Positions 8,301 through 15,964 of a stretch of 19,603 bases of DNA are shown here, piece by piece. Under the pieces are notes generated by a model that was not told the origin of the DNA, made no database searches, and was given only the letters and a program-made list of their open reading frames with translations. Positions within the stretch are counted from its first letter, which is position 1. The number at the start of each line of letters is the position of its first letter. The position numbers were made by a program, and so were the translations under genes. Source of the DNA: Magnetococcales bacterium (lineage in GTDB: Bacteria; Pseudomonadota; Magnetococcia; Magnetococcales; Magnetaquicoccaceae). Location of the stretch: positions 1-19,603 of the forward strand of contig JADGCR010000015.1 in assembly GCA_015228895.1 (NCBI GenBank), given 5' to 3'.

Positions 8301-9044
8301 TCAAACGCGGTCGCGGAAAGCGCGCACCTCGTGGAGGATGCCACGAAGAATGGCCACCTCTCTGCGATCCAAGCCCGCGCGACCAAAAAGGGCGCGGACG
8401 CTGCCCATCATATGCCGCCCCTGATTGGGTTTGAGAAACCCGATGGCGCTCAACGTCTCCTCCATATGCACGAACAGGCGCTCCATCTCCCCGGCGGGAG
8501 CCGGCTCCGCGTCCCGTTCCGGGGCGTGGACCATGGGACGACTCCGGCCCAGCCCCAACATCACTTCATACAGCACGATCAGGACCGCCTGGGCCAGATT
8601 GAGGGAACCCTCTCCCCCGAAAGTGGGCACATTGCAGATCGCGCTGGCCCGCGCCACATCTCCGGTCAACAGGCCGGTGCGTTCGGTGCCGAACAGAATG
8701 CCCACCAGCAGGCCGGGCCGGGCGAGCAGAACCGGTAAATGTTCCCCCAATTCCCTTGGTGTGAGCAAGGTTTGTCGTTGTCCCCGAAACCGATTGGTGG
8801 TGGCCACCAGATAGTGGACATCCTCAACCGCCGAGTCCACATCCGGAAACAGCTCCGCCTGTTGCAGAATTTCCCTGTATCCCACGGCGAAGGCGTCCGC
8901 GTCGGGATGGGGGAACTGGCGGGGCGCGACCAGTCGCAAGCGGAAAAATCCCATATTGCCCATGGCCCTGGCCACTGCGCCCACATTGCCGGCCTGGGCG
9001 GGATGGTCCAGGATCACCACCAGATTGGGCACCTCTTCGCTCAC
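8301..9044 (-). CDS. trmJ: TrmJ-like tRNA (cytidine/uridine-32) 2'-O-methyltransferase
   Basis: 247 residues from a GTG start at 9044, with AAGGAG about 8 bases upstream. It is a SPOUT-fold methyltransferase using S-adenosylmethionine, predicted to methylate the ribose at position 32 of tRNA anticodon loops. The N-terminus VVILDHPAQAGNVGAVARAM carries the conserved N-x-G-x-x-A-R-A motif. The knot region has GILFGTERTGLLTGDV and then GSLNLAQAVLIVLYE, the SAM-binding SLNLA motif seen in TrmJ/TrmH enzymes. The C-terminal helical extension (about 165-247) is TrmJ-like. The position-32 specificity is assigned by family resemblance. It is divergent from the SUMF1-like cassette gene (57 bases between starts) and convergent with the STAS gene. 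Confidence 0.9.
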   Translation of the reverse strand: MSEEVPNLVVILDHPAQAGNVGAVARAMGNMGFFRLRLVAPRQFPHPDADAFAVGYREILQQAELFPDVDSAVEDVHYLVATTNRFRGQRQTLLTPRELGEHLPVLLARPGLLVGILFGTERTGLLTGDVARASAICNVPTFGGEGSLNLAQAVLIVLYEVMLGLGRSRPMVHAPERDAEPAPAGEMERLFVHMEETLSAIGFLKPNQGRHMMGSVRALFGRAGLDRREVAILRGILHEVRAFRDRV

Positions 9045-9100
9045 GCTCGTTTCTCCTTTGGCGCGAAAATTGCTTTATTGATTCCGTAATCTTGGCTACC

Positions 9101-10105
9101 ATGCTGCCGGAACATTGGCGGACAGAGAGAGCCGTTTTCTCAAAGGTGTCGCACTTTTTCGCAACAAAAGCATTGCACTCTGGGGAAGCCTTGAACATCA
9201 AACGTCGCTTTGGCGAAAACCGCAGAAACTTCCAACGGACCCAGGGGGCGATTCGCAAACCCGTCAGCGCTCCGACCCGGGAAGTCAAGCGGCGCAACCC
9301 GCTGATCGCATACAAAAAGCCCCTCGCCCTGGGAGCGGGAGCGCTCCTGCTCGCGGGGGGCGTGGGTCTGCTGATCACCCTGTTCAAGCCGACGCCCGCG
9401 GTCACGCTGCCCTGGCAAGCCTGTCTGACCAAATGGCCGGATGGCACACTGTATCCTGATCTGTTCCCGGTGCCAACCGGAGAATACCAGTTATCCAACA
9501 TCTACCAGGAACTGAAACCGTTCCTGGCCCCCCACGGACTGCAAAAAATCGCCATCAAGGAGCCGTTTTTGATGGAAAAACGTGAAGTGTCCATCAAGGC
9601 GTTCCGCCGCTATGTGGCCTTCGTGGACCACATGGAGCAGGGCGCGGAAAAGGAACGCCTCAAATCCCGCATCGGGCTGCACTGGAACCGGGACGATTCC
9701 GAGACCACTTCGGTCAAGGGGATCTCCTGGGAAGCGGCCTGGGATTACACCGACTGGCTGGGCCAGCAAACCGGATGCGCCTACACCCTGCCCTCCCGCG
9801 AGCAATGGGGCGCGGCGGCGATCCTGCTCAACGGGGCGCAGAAATCCACCGACCTGGCCCGGTACGTCAACGAGGAATCCTTGAAAATGCTGCTCTGGGG
9901 GGCGCGGGAATGGACCTCCAGCGCCTGCGCCGGCGGGTATTATCTGGTGGGAGAGGACGATCTTGTGCCTTTGCCTGAAGTTCGGTCCGCAACATGCATG
10001 CCTGCCATGTTGTCCGTCGCCGGATTCCGGGTGGCGATCAAGGCCGCGGGCAACAACCAGGACAATGGCTCGCTCAAACGACATTCCACCCCGGCCAGGC
10101 CCTGA
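9101..10105 (+). CDS. Membrane-anchored formylglycine-enzyme-like (SUMF1/C-type-lectin-like fold) protein
   Basis: 334 residues from the ATG at 9101. The basic N-terminal ~70 residues are followed by one membrane helix at about 74-95 (PLALGAGALLLAGGVGLLIT), so the rest should face the periplasm. The distal half matches the FGE-sulfatase/SUMF1 fold: FLMEKREVSIKAFRRYVAF near 156, GISWEAAWDYTDWLG at 207-221, TLPSREQW at 229-236, GAREWTSS at 267-274, and SVAGFRVAI near the end. The RGGSW segment and the two catalytic cysteines of true formylglycine-generating enzymes are absent, so a binding or structural role is likelier. No Shine-Dalgarno precedes the ATG. A TTG at 9191 with GGGGAAG just before it is a plausible alternative start that keeps the membrane helix. 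It is the first gene of the cassette. Confidence 0.8.
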   Translation: MLPEHWRTERAVFSKVSHFFATKALHSGEALNIKRRFGENRRNFQRTQGAIRKPVSAPTREVKRRNPLIAYKKPLALGAGALLLAGGVGLLITLFKPTPAVTLPWQACLTKWPDGTLYPDLFPVPTGEYQLSNIYQELKPFLAPHGLQKIAIKEPFLMEKREVSIKAFRRYVAFVDHMEQGAEKERLKSRIGLHWNRDDSETTSVKGISWEAAWDYTDWLGQQTGCAYTLPSREQWGAAAILLNGAQKSTDLARYVNEESLKMLLWGAREWTSSACAGGYYLVGEDDLVPLPEVRSATCMPAMLSVAGFRVAIKAAGNNQDNGSLKRHSTPARP

Positions 10106-10161
10106 CCGATGGTGCAACCATTTCATGCCAATTCAATGACACTTTATGGGGATTTCAATCC

Positions 10162-12819
10162 GTGAACATCCGACTCAAGCCCCGAACCCTCCTGTTGACC
10201 GCCTGCCTTTCGCTGGCGGCGGCCCCCTGTCCCAGCGAAGCCAGGGAGAATCAACCGGGAAGTTGCGCAACCTACGACTTTTCCGGCTTCTATCAAAACG
10301 ACAAGCTGCAATGGGCGGGGGTGGCGCGGGTGTTGCGCCACGACACCACCCTGTACGATCAGAACACCGGCGACAAGAAGATCGGCGCACTGGTCTTCAA
10401 CCAGCAGGCCGAAATCCTGGAAGAGAAGAAGGATCGGGTCAAAATCCGCGCCTTTCGCTACAAGGAGCGCCCGGAAGTGACGGGTTGGACCGCCAAGAGC
10501 GATCTGTTGTGCCGCAATCTCCCCATCAAGAGCGACTCCGGACTGGAGATGAAGTTCTTCATCAAGACCTCCACCGTGGCCAGGGACGAATCCGGACAGG
10601 AACCCAAGGTGCAACCCTTCCAGGACCCGGAACTCAAAACCTGCGTGGGCGGCGCGGGCCATTGTCGTGAAGGGGCCTCCCGTTTTCACATGTATTTTGT
10701 CTTCGACGAAACCGACAAGGCGGTGTTGCTGGCGGACCGCTACCGCCTGGAGGAGGACGACATCCTGTTGGGTTGGGTGGACAAGACCAATGGATTCCAA
10801 TGGAACAACGCCTTCAGTCTGCGTCCCAAGGAGAGCCTGATGGCCCCGGACCAGAAAACCCCCGGCACCATCTGCACCTACGAACGCCTGGAAGACGCGG
10901 TCGGTCACAACCAGCAGAGTTGTCAACCGGTCGTCGGTGGCCGGGAGTGGTTCCGCTCCTCTTTGCGCATTCCGGTGCTGGATATGGTGGACGCCAAAAA
11001 CCAGCACGTGGCCCCGGAAAGTGTCGAGACCGAATCCGGGCAGCGCCTGTTCTACAAGGTGGCCCTGGCCCGCCCCGGCCTGGTGGGACGCCGGGTGAGC
11101 GACGAGAAGGTGGCCATCTCCCCGACGCTGGCCAGCCGCATCATGCCGGAATTCAAGAACCTGACCGCCAAGAAACGGGTGGACATCTTCTTTCTGCTGG
11201 ACGCCACCGCCAGCATGGAGCCGGTCATCGACGCGGTGCGTGGCACGCCGGAAAAACGGGGGGTGATCCAGGAGATCATCCATACCCTGAAAAACACCCA
11301 GGGTTTCAAGGATACCCAGTTCCGCTTCGGCTTCCGCGTCTTCCGCGACCCCTACGCGGACAAGTTGTTCCCCAACACCCCCGGCGACGGGGTGGGCGAA
11401 GGGTTTCCCCTGCCAGAAGCCTGCGACCTGGATACCGCCGGGCAGCAACGGGAGTTCGTGAAATTCGAGCAGGCCATCGCCGGGGTCAAGGTGACCCAGG
11501 GGGATGAGGCGGACGACTACCAGGAGAACCTCTACGGCGGCCTGAATCAGTCCCTCAAGCAGGATCTGACCGCCTGCCCGGACAATCTCAAGCTGCTCTT
11601 CGTGATCGGCGACAACGGTTACACCGCGACCCGCAACGAGGTGGACGCCCACGGCAGGGTGCGGGCCGTGGCCAAATACGCCCAACCCGTCAACCGGGAC
11701 GTGCTGGCCAGACTGATGCGCGGCAACAGCGACGCGGGCACCAAGACCAACAACGTCATCCCGTTTTTCATCCAGACCCCGTTCCGCGGGGAGCATGTCA
11801 AACATGCGCAATCCTATAAAATCGCCTACGAGCAGTTCGAGCAGCAGACCAAATACCTGCTGGAACAGAGCCTCCCCGCCACGGAAGTCACCTCCGGCGC
11901 GGTGAAGGATCACGCCCTGCGGATGGAGGAGGCCAACCTGATTCCGCGCCTGGTCTCGACGGTGGAAAAACTCTCCAGCAGCGCGTTGATCGACGAAATC
12001 ATCCTGGATATCCGGGGGGGCGCGGCCCTGAACGCGGTGATTGATCGATTGAAAAGGGAAAGAATTGACATCCCCGGCGTTTATTGGCACATTTTACAGC
12101 GTGGTAGCTGTGGAGAGTTGGGCAATCAATGCGAAGACCGTGTTTACGACACCACCCGCATCGGCTACATCGAAGCCGACGACAAGGTGGCCGAGGAACT
12201 CTGGATCAGCAGCGGCGCGCTCTCCTCGTGGATCCGTATCCTGAAAGGATTCGAAGGATATTTCGACTTGCCCGAATCGCAACTCAGACGCGCCCTGATC
12301 AGCGCCATGATACTTGGCCTGCAACAGGAGATCCGTCGTCCGCCCATCGATGTCTCCGGCGAAACGCCCGCGGAATACGCCCAGCGGCGCGGCGGACTGC
12401 CTGTGCGCCGTCACAGCCCCCTGTTGAGCTATCACGTCCCCTCCCTGTCGGCGGAGAACACCGCCCGCAACAAGGATGGCCGTCTGGTGGTTCTGGACGC
12501 CAACAAAAAGCCCATGCTCGACAAGGCCAAACAGGAGATCCTGGCCGCTCCCACCTGTGAACTCAGACGGCTGGCGTTGTGGGCCATCAAGTCCAAGGAG
12601 ATGCTGGAAATCGTGGAGCGGGATCATGTGCGCCCGGTTTTCAAGACCGTGCCTTATCAACCCCGTCAATGCCCGGACGCCACCGCCAGTGGTCGCGCCC
12701 TGCCGCAGATCACGGACGCCATTCAACAAGCCCCGTTGGGTCCCGACAAGGCCTACCGGTTCAGCCACGACATCGGCGGCATGCGGGGCTATTGGATTCC
12801 ACAGGAATATTTGCCATGA
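10162..12819 (+). CDS. Exported SH3-like/von Willebrand A domain protein
   Basis: 885 residues from the GTG at 10162, chosen because a signal peptide follows at once (RLKPRTLLLTACLSLAAAPCPSEA); GGGG lies about 10 bases upstream. The LTAC segment could also act as a short lipobox. Residues about 51-118 resemble a bacterial SH3 domain (GVARVLRHDTTLYDQ ... VTGWTAKSDLLC). The vWA domain runs from about 340 to 590: VDIFFLLDATASM gives a MIDAS-type motif, D347-A-T349-A-S351, with Thr in place of the usual first Ser. Later come DDYQENLYGGLNQSL and LLFVIGDNGYT (near 479-489). The remaining ~290 residues match no family I recognise. Cysteines recur in pairs (CVGGAGHC, CGELGNQC), which suits disulfides in the periplasm. 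The stop overlaps the next start as ATGA. Confidence 0.85.
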   Translation: MNIRLKPRTLLLTACLSLAAAPCPSEARENQPGSCATYDFSGFYQNDKLQWAGVARVLRHDTTLYDQNTGDKKIGALVFNQQAEILEEKKDRVKIRAFRYKERPEVTGWTAKSDLLCRNLPIKSDSGLEMKFFIKTSTVARDESGQEPKVQPFQDPELKTCVGGAGHCREGASRFHMYFVFDETDKAVLLADRYRLEEDDILLGWVDKTNGFQWNNAFSLRPKESLMAPDQKTPGTICTYERLEDAVGHNQQSCQPVVGGREWFRSSLRIPVLDMVDAKNQHVAPESVETESGQRLFYKVALARPGLVGRRVSDEKVAISPTLASRIMPEFKNLTAKKRVDIFFLLDATASMEPVIDAVRGTPEKRGVIQEIIHTLKNTQGFKDTQFRFGFRVFRDPYADKLFPNTPGDGVGEGFPLPEACDLDTAGQQREFVKFEQAIAGVKVTQGDEADDYQENLYGGLNQSLKQDLTACPDNLKLLFVIGDNGYTATRNEVDAHGRVRAVAKYAQPVNRDVLARLMRGNSDAGTKTNNVIPFFIQTPFRGEHVKHAQSYKIAYEQFEQQTKYLLEQSLPATEVTSGAVKDHALRMEEANLIPRLVSTVEKLSSSALIDEIILDIRGGAALNAVIDRLKRERIDIPGVYWHILQRGSCGELGNQCEDRVYDTTRIGYIEADDKVAEELWISSGALSSWIRILKGFEGYFDLPESQLRRALISAMILGLQQEIRRPPIDVSGETPAEYAQRRGGLPVRRHSPLLSYHVPSLSAENTARNKDGRLVVLDANKKPMLDKAKQEILAAPTCELRRLALWAIKSKEMLEIVERDHVRPVFKTVPYQPRQCPDATASGRALPQITDAIQQAPLGPDKAYRFSHDIGGMRGYWIPQEYLP

Positions 12820-13604
12820 CATGGGGGGTTCAGGTTCGAGCCGCGTCTGTGGGTTGGGGAGATTTCAATCTTCAGATTGGCGGCTTGAAGCTGGACGCCG
12901 ACGCCATTTCCGGTCGTCTGCCGGTGCTGGGACGCAGCGGCAGCGGCAAGAGCACCCTGTTGTATCTGCTGACTTTTCTCAAAAGACCCACGGAGGGGTG
13001 GGTGCGCTGGACCTTTCCCGACGGCAGTCAGGCGGCCTGGGGGCCAAAAGGTCTGGACACCGATGCCTCCACCCTGGGTTTGACGGAAATCCGTCGTCGC
13101 TGTTTCGGCTTCGCCTATCAAAGCAGCACCCTGACCCCCTATCTGCGCGTCCGGGAGAACCTGCGCTATCCCCTGGAGCAAAAGGGGGGCATCTCCTCCG
13201 CGGAGATGGACCGCAAGGTTCACGCGGCCATGGACCGGGTGCTGTTGCGTGACAAGAACGGCAGCCGCATCGAGGAGACCACCCCGGAGGAGTTTCTGGA
13301 GCGTTATCCCAATCAACTCTCCGGGGGACAGTTCCAGCGGGTCGCCCTGGCCCAGGCGATGATTCACGATCCTTACGTCCTGTTCGCCGACGAACCCACC
13401 GGCAACCTGGACTCCGAAACCCGCCGGGAAGTGATGTCCCTGGTGGACCGCTGGCTCACCACCGGGGATCGCATGGTCATCTGGGTGACCCACCATCAAT
13501 CCGACGCCCTGGACCCCAGGGTGAATCACTGGCTGATGGTGGCCAACAACCGTTGTCATCTAAGACTCAAAGGGGGCGGCAAGAGCACCGAGACTCCTCC
13601 TTGA
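12816..13604 (+). CDS. ABC transporter ATP-binding protein, LolD/MacB type
   Basis: 262 residues, a complete single nucleotide-binding domain in the cytoplasm. Walker A is GRSGSGKS at 39-46, the Q-loop glutamine is Q102 (FAYQSSTLTPYLRVREN), the signature LSGGQFQRVALAQA starts at 168, Walker B is VLFADEP at 188-194 with catalytic E193, and the switch histidine is in WVTHH at 223-227. The EPTGNLDS D-loop is typical of LolD, FtsE and MacB ATPases, which pair with FtsX-like permeases and usually move lipoproteins or transmit force rather than import solutes. There is an insertion around 63-90 between Walker A and the Q-loop. The start overlaps the vWA gene stop by 4 bp (ATGA), with AGGA upstream; the permease gene follows 2 bases after the stop. 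Confidence 0.94.
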   Translation: MTWGVQVRAASVGWGDFNLQIGGLKLDADAISGRLPVLGRSGSGKSTLLYLLTFLKRPTEGWVRWTFPDGSQAAWGPKGLDTDASTLGLTEIRRRCFGFAYQSSTLTPYLRVRENLRYPLEQKGGISSAEMDRKVHAAMDRVLLRDKNGSRIEETTPEEFLERYPNQLSGGQFQRVALAQAMIHDPYVLFADEPTGNLDSETRREVMSLVDRWLTTGDRMVIWVTHHQSDALDPRVNHWLMVANNRCHLRLKGGGKSTETPP

Positions 13605-13606
13605 AT

Positions 13607-15517
13607 ATGGCAGACACCCCATCCCCCAACGACCCCCCCCAGTCCAGGGAGAAGGTCGCGCGCCGCTGGACGCCGGTATGGACTTCCCTGGGCGCCAAGG
13701 CGTACTGGCGCTCTTTTGTCTGTGGACGTTTTGGCTGCGCCAGTGGCGGACGGGACTTCGCGTGGCTGACATTGCTGCTGGCCCTGGTCATCTGCATGGC
13801 GTTGCTGTTGGTGGGCACGCGGGCGGGACTGCTGGAACGATTCACCGACGCCCTTCTGGGCACCCTGCGCCCCAGCGGGGTGCCGGTCTGGGTGACGGCC
13901 CACTGGGAGAATCACCAGGGTATCGGCACCGACCTGTTGGGTCGTCTCAAGGAGATGGAAAAAAAGATCCCCGGGGAGTCCTTTGGGGTCACCACCCACC
14001 CCTACCGGCAGATCGGCGACAGTTCCCCCAAGATCCGCCTGCCCGGCAGCGGAACCTGGGACAGCGGTTCCCCCTGGATCGGCTGGGCCGTCTACCCCGA
14101 CGATCCCCTCTGGAACATGGAACTTCCCAAGGAATGGAACGAGGAGCAGAGTCAGAAAAGCGACGGCTGGCTGGGTCTGCCCCTGACCGTGGTGTTGAGC
14201 GAATCCCTGTTTGCCGAAGGGTTCAACTACGAATCCTACCGGGAAGCGATTCAACCGATCCTGCGGCAGAAAAAACTGCGTCGTCTGCCGGAAAAGCCGC
14301 CCCAGGACTCGCTGCGCAACGCCCTGGACGCCATCTGGCTGGATGTGGGCATCGGCAACACCGAGGAACTGGTCCCCTTCCGGGTACGTTGGGTGCATCA
14401 CATTCCCGCCATGGAGAAAGTGGCGTTTCTGTTTCCCCTGTCCACCTATCACGCCCTGCTGGCGGCCTTTCACTTCCCGGAGATCCGCTTCGACGTCAAG
14501 TCCAAGGGAATCGGGGATTCCGAGGAGTACCGGCGTCTGACCGCCGCCTCCTATCCCAAGGGGGAGATTGCCGCCCACGCCCAGTGTCTGCAGGAGGAGT
14601 TGACCAAATCCGGATTGCTGGGCCTGCCCAAAGTCTCGGAGAACCGTTGCGCCCGTCCCCAGATTCCCGCCCCGGCCGGTTACCAGCGTCAGGGGGGTGG
14701 GGATGAGGGGTGGGATGTGCTCAATCACGACGACAACCACCGACTGTGGATGCCCTGTCATCGTCTTCCCCACGACAACCCCTTGCGGGAGAGTCTGTGC
14801 GCCAACGGTCGGCCCAAAGCGGGACAACCTCTCATTTACGCCCCCTGGGATGTGACGGAATCGGGCACCTCCTTCTCCGCGGTGCGCATCTACATGCCCG
14901 ATCCCACCCGTCTGAGCAAAGGAATTCGCGCGCTGATGTCGGTGCGCACCAAGGATGGCCGACCGGCCTTCAACATCCACTCCATGTACCAGGACGCCCT
15001 CAACCGTTTCAATTTATTGAGTGATCTCCTTTCCACCATGACCCCGGCCTACGCGGTCACCTTCGGGATCTTTCTGGGCGCTCTGCTGCTGGCCCAGGCG
15101 GGCACCCTCATCGGACACCGGCGTCATCACTACGGGATTCTGTTGTCCAGGGGCTTCACCTGGACCGGGATATACGGCAAGCTCCTCTGGCAGATGTTCC
15201 TGGCCACCCTGACCGCCGGGTGTGTCGCCGTCTTCGGCATGATACCGGCGTTGCGCTATCTGCTGGATGACGGCTTCAAGGGGATCATCTCCCGCTATCA
15301 GGATCTGTTGCCTCCCGGATACGACTTCGAGGCCCTGCCCCTCCCCTGGCAGGAGATTCTCATCACCATTGGCGAGGTTTACGCCGTGGTGGCGTGCGTG
15401 ACGATCTTTCTGCTATTGCGACTCCCCCTGCGGGGAGACACCGCCCCTTCCGACCTGCTCCACGGCGGCGGCGTCGCTCCCAGAGACCGGGATGGGAACC
15501 GGAAGAAGGATTCCTGA
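13607..15517 (+). CDS. FtsX/MacB-like ABC transporter permease with large extracytoplasmic domain
   Basis: 636 residues from the ATG at 13607 (an in-frame TTG at 13601 would add two). Topology is that of the MacB/LolC-E class. One membrane helix lies near 50-70 (FAWLTLLLALVICMALLLVG), followed by an extracytoplasmic domain of about 410 residues and three more helices near 481-502, 525-552 and 584-606. After helix 2, RRHHYGILLSRGFTWTGIYGKLL is the usual FtsX-like coupling segment. The extracytoplasmic domain contains several cysteines, among them CLQEE ... NRCARPQ and MPCHRLPHDN ... ESLCANG, which could form disulfides. It starts 2 bases after the ATPase gene and surely pairs with it. No clear ribosome binding site is seen, so translational coupling is likely. 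The domain itself resembles nothing I can name. Confidence 0.88.
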   Translation: MADTPSPNDPPQSREKVARRWTPVWTSLGAKAYWRSFVCGRFGCASGGRDFAWLTLLLALVICMALLLVGTRAGLLERFTDALLGTLRPSGVPVWVTAHWENHQGIGTDLLGRLKEMEKKIPGESFGVTTHPYRQIGDSSPKIRLPGSGTWDSGSPWIGWAVYPDDPLWNMELPKEWNEEQSQKSDGWLGLPLTVVLSESLFAEGFNYESYREAIQPILRQKKLRRLPEKPPQDSLRNALDAIWLDVGIGNTEELVPFRVRWVHHIPAMEKVAFLFPLSTYHALLAAFHFPEIRFDVKSKGIGDSEEYRRLTAASYPKGEIAAHAQCLQEELTKSGLLGLPKVSENRCARPQIPAPAGYQRQGGGDEGWDVLNHDDNHRLWMPCHRLPHDNPLRESLCANGRPKAGQPLIYAPWDVTESGTSFSAVRIYMPDPTRLSKGIRALMSVRTKDGRPAFNIHSMYQDALNRFNLLSDLLSTMTPAYAVTFGIFLGALLLAQAGTLIGHRRHHYGILLSRGFTWTGIYGKLLWQMFLATLTAGCVAVFGMIPALRYLLDDGFKGIISRYQDLLPPGYDFEALPLPWQEILITIGEVYAVVACVTIFLLLRLPLRGDTAPSDLLHGGGVAPRDRDGNRKKDS

Positions 15518-15548
15518 CACACAACCACTTAATCAACAGGTAAAAACA

Positions 15549-15953
15549 ATGCCCGATACCACCACCCCATACGCCCTGAAAAAAACCGTCGCCAGCGACT
15601 TCGACACCACGGTCCAGGCCATCAAGGCCGCATTGGCCGAACAGGGCTTCGGCATCCTGACGGAAATCGATGTCGCGACCACCCTGAAGAAAAAATTGAA
15701 CGTGGATACCCCAAAGACCCTCATTCTGGGAGCCTGCAATCCCCATCTGGCCCATCGCGCCATGCTGGCGGTGCCTGATGTCTCGGTGTTTCTGCCCTGC
15801 AATGTGGTGGTGCGGGAGAATCCCCAGGGTGAAGTGGAAATCGCCGCCATGAACCCGGAAGCCATGGGAGCGATGATCCGCCATCCGGAACTCTCCAACG
15901 TGGCCGCGGAGGCGGATAAACGGATTCGCACCGCCATGAACGCCGTCAACTGA
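15549..15953 (+). CDS. DUF302 family protein
   Basis: 134 residues from the ATG at 15549, with a weak AGG about 10 bases upstream. The sequence is a clear DUF302 domain: SDFDTTVQAIKAALAEQGFG, then LTEIDVATTLKKKLNVD, ILGACNPHLAHRAMLAVPDV and LPCNVVVRENPQGEVEIAAMNP. The conserved CNP and LPCNVVV segments are intact. No signal peptide or membrane helix is visible, so it is probably cytoplasmic. The biochemical role of the family is not established; a link with redox or metal stress is sometimes suggested. It lies 31 bases after the permease gene on the same strand, so it may be read through from the cassette, but DUF302 genes occur in many contexts and it need not belong functionally. Confidence 0.9.
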   Translation: MPDTTTPYALKKTVASDFDTTVQAIKAALAEQGFGILTEIDVATTLKKKLNVDTPKTLILGACNPHLAHRAMLAVPDVSVFLPCNVVVRENPQGEVEIAAMNPEAMGAMIRHPELSNVAAEADKRIRTAMNAVN

Positions 15954-15962
15954 CGGCGTTCA
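15937..15962. terminator. Strong hairpin between convergent genes, possible bidirectional terminator
   Basis: Near-perfect inverted repeat with 12-base arms, TGAACGCCGTCA (15937-15948) and TGACGGCGTTCA (15951-15962), separated by AC. The DUF302 stop codon lies in the right arm. It sits 2 bases from the end of the convergent AAA-SPOR gene. No T-tract follows on either strand, so it is not a canonical intrinsic terminator; it may act as an RNA 3'-end barrier for both genes. Confidence 0.5.
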
Positions 15963-15964
15963 CG

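Noticed and set aside
9101..10105. Active formylglycine-generating enzyme acting on a sulfatase
   Set aside because: The catalytic cysteine pair and RGGSW segment are missing and no sulfatase gene is nearby.
10144..12090. 648-codon minus-strand open frame opposite the vWA gene
   Set aside because: Low-complexity composition without motifs; the plus-strand vWA protein has clear domains and fits the operon.
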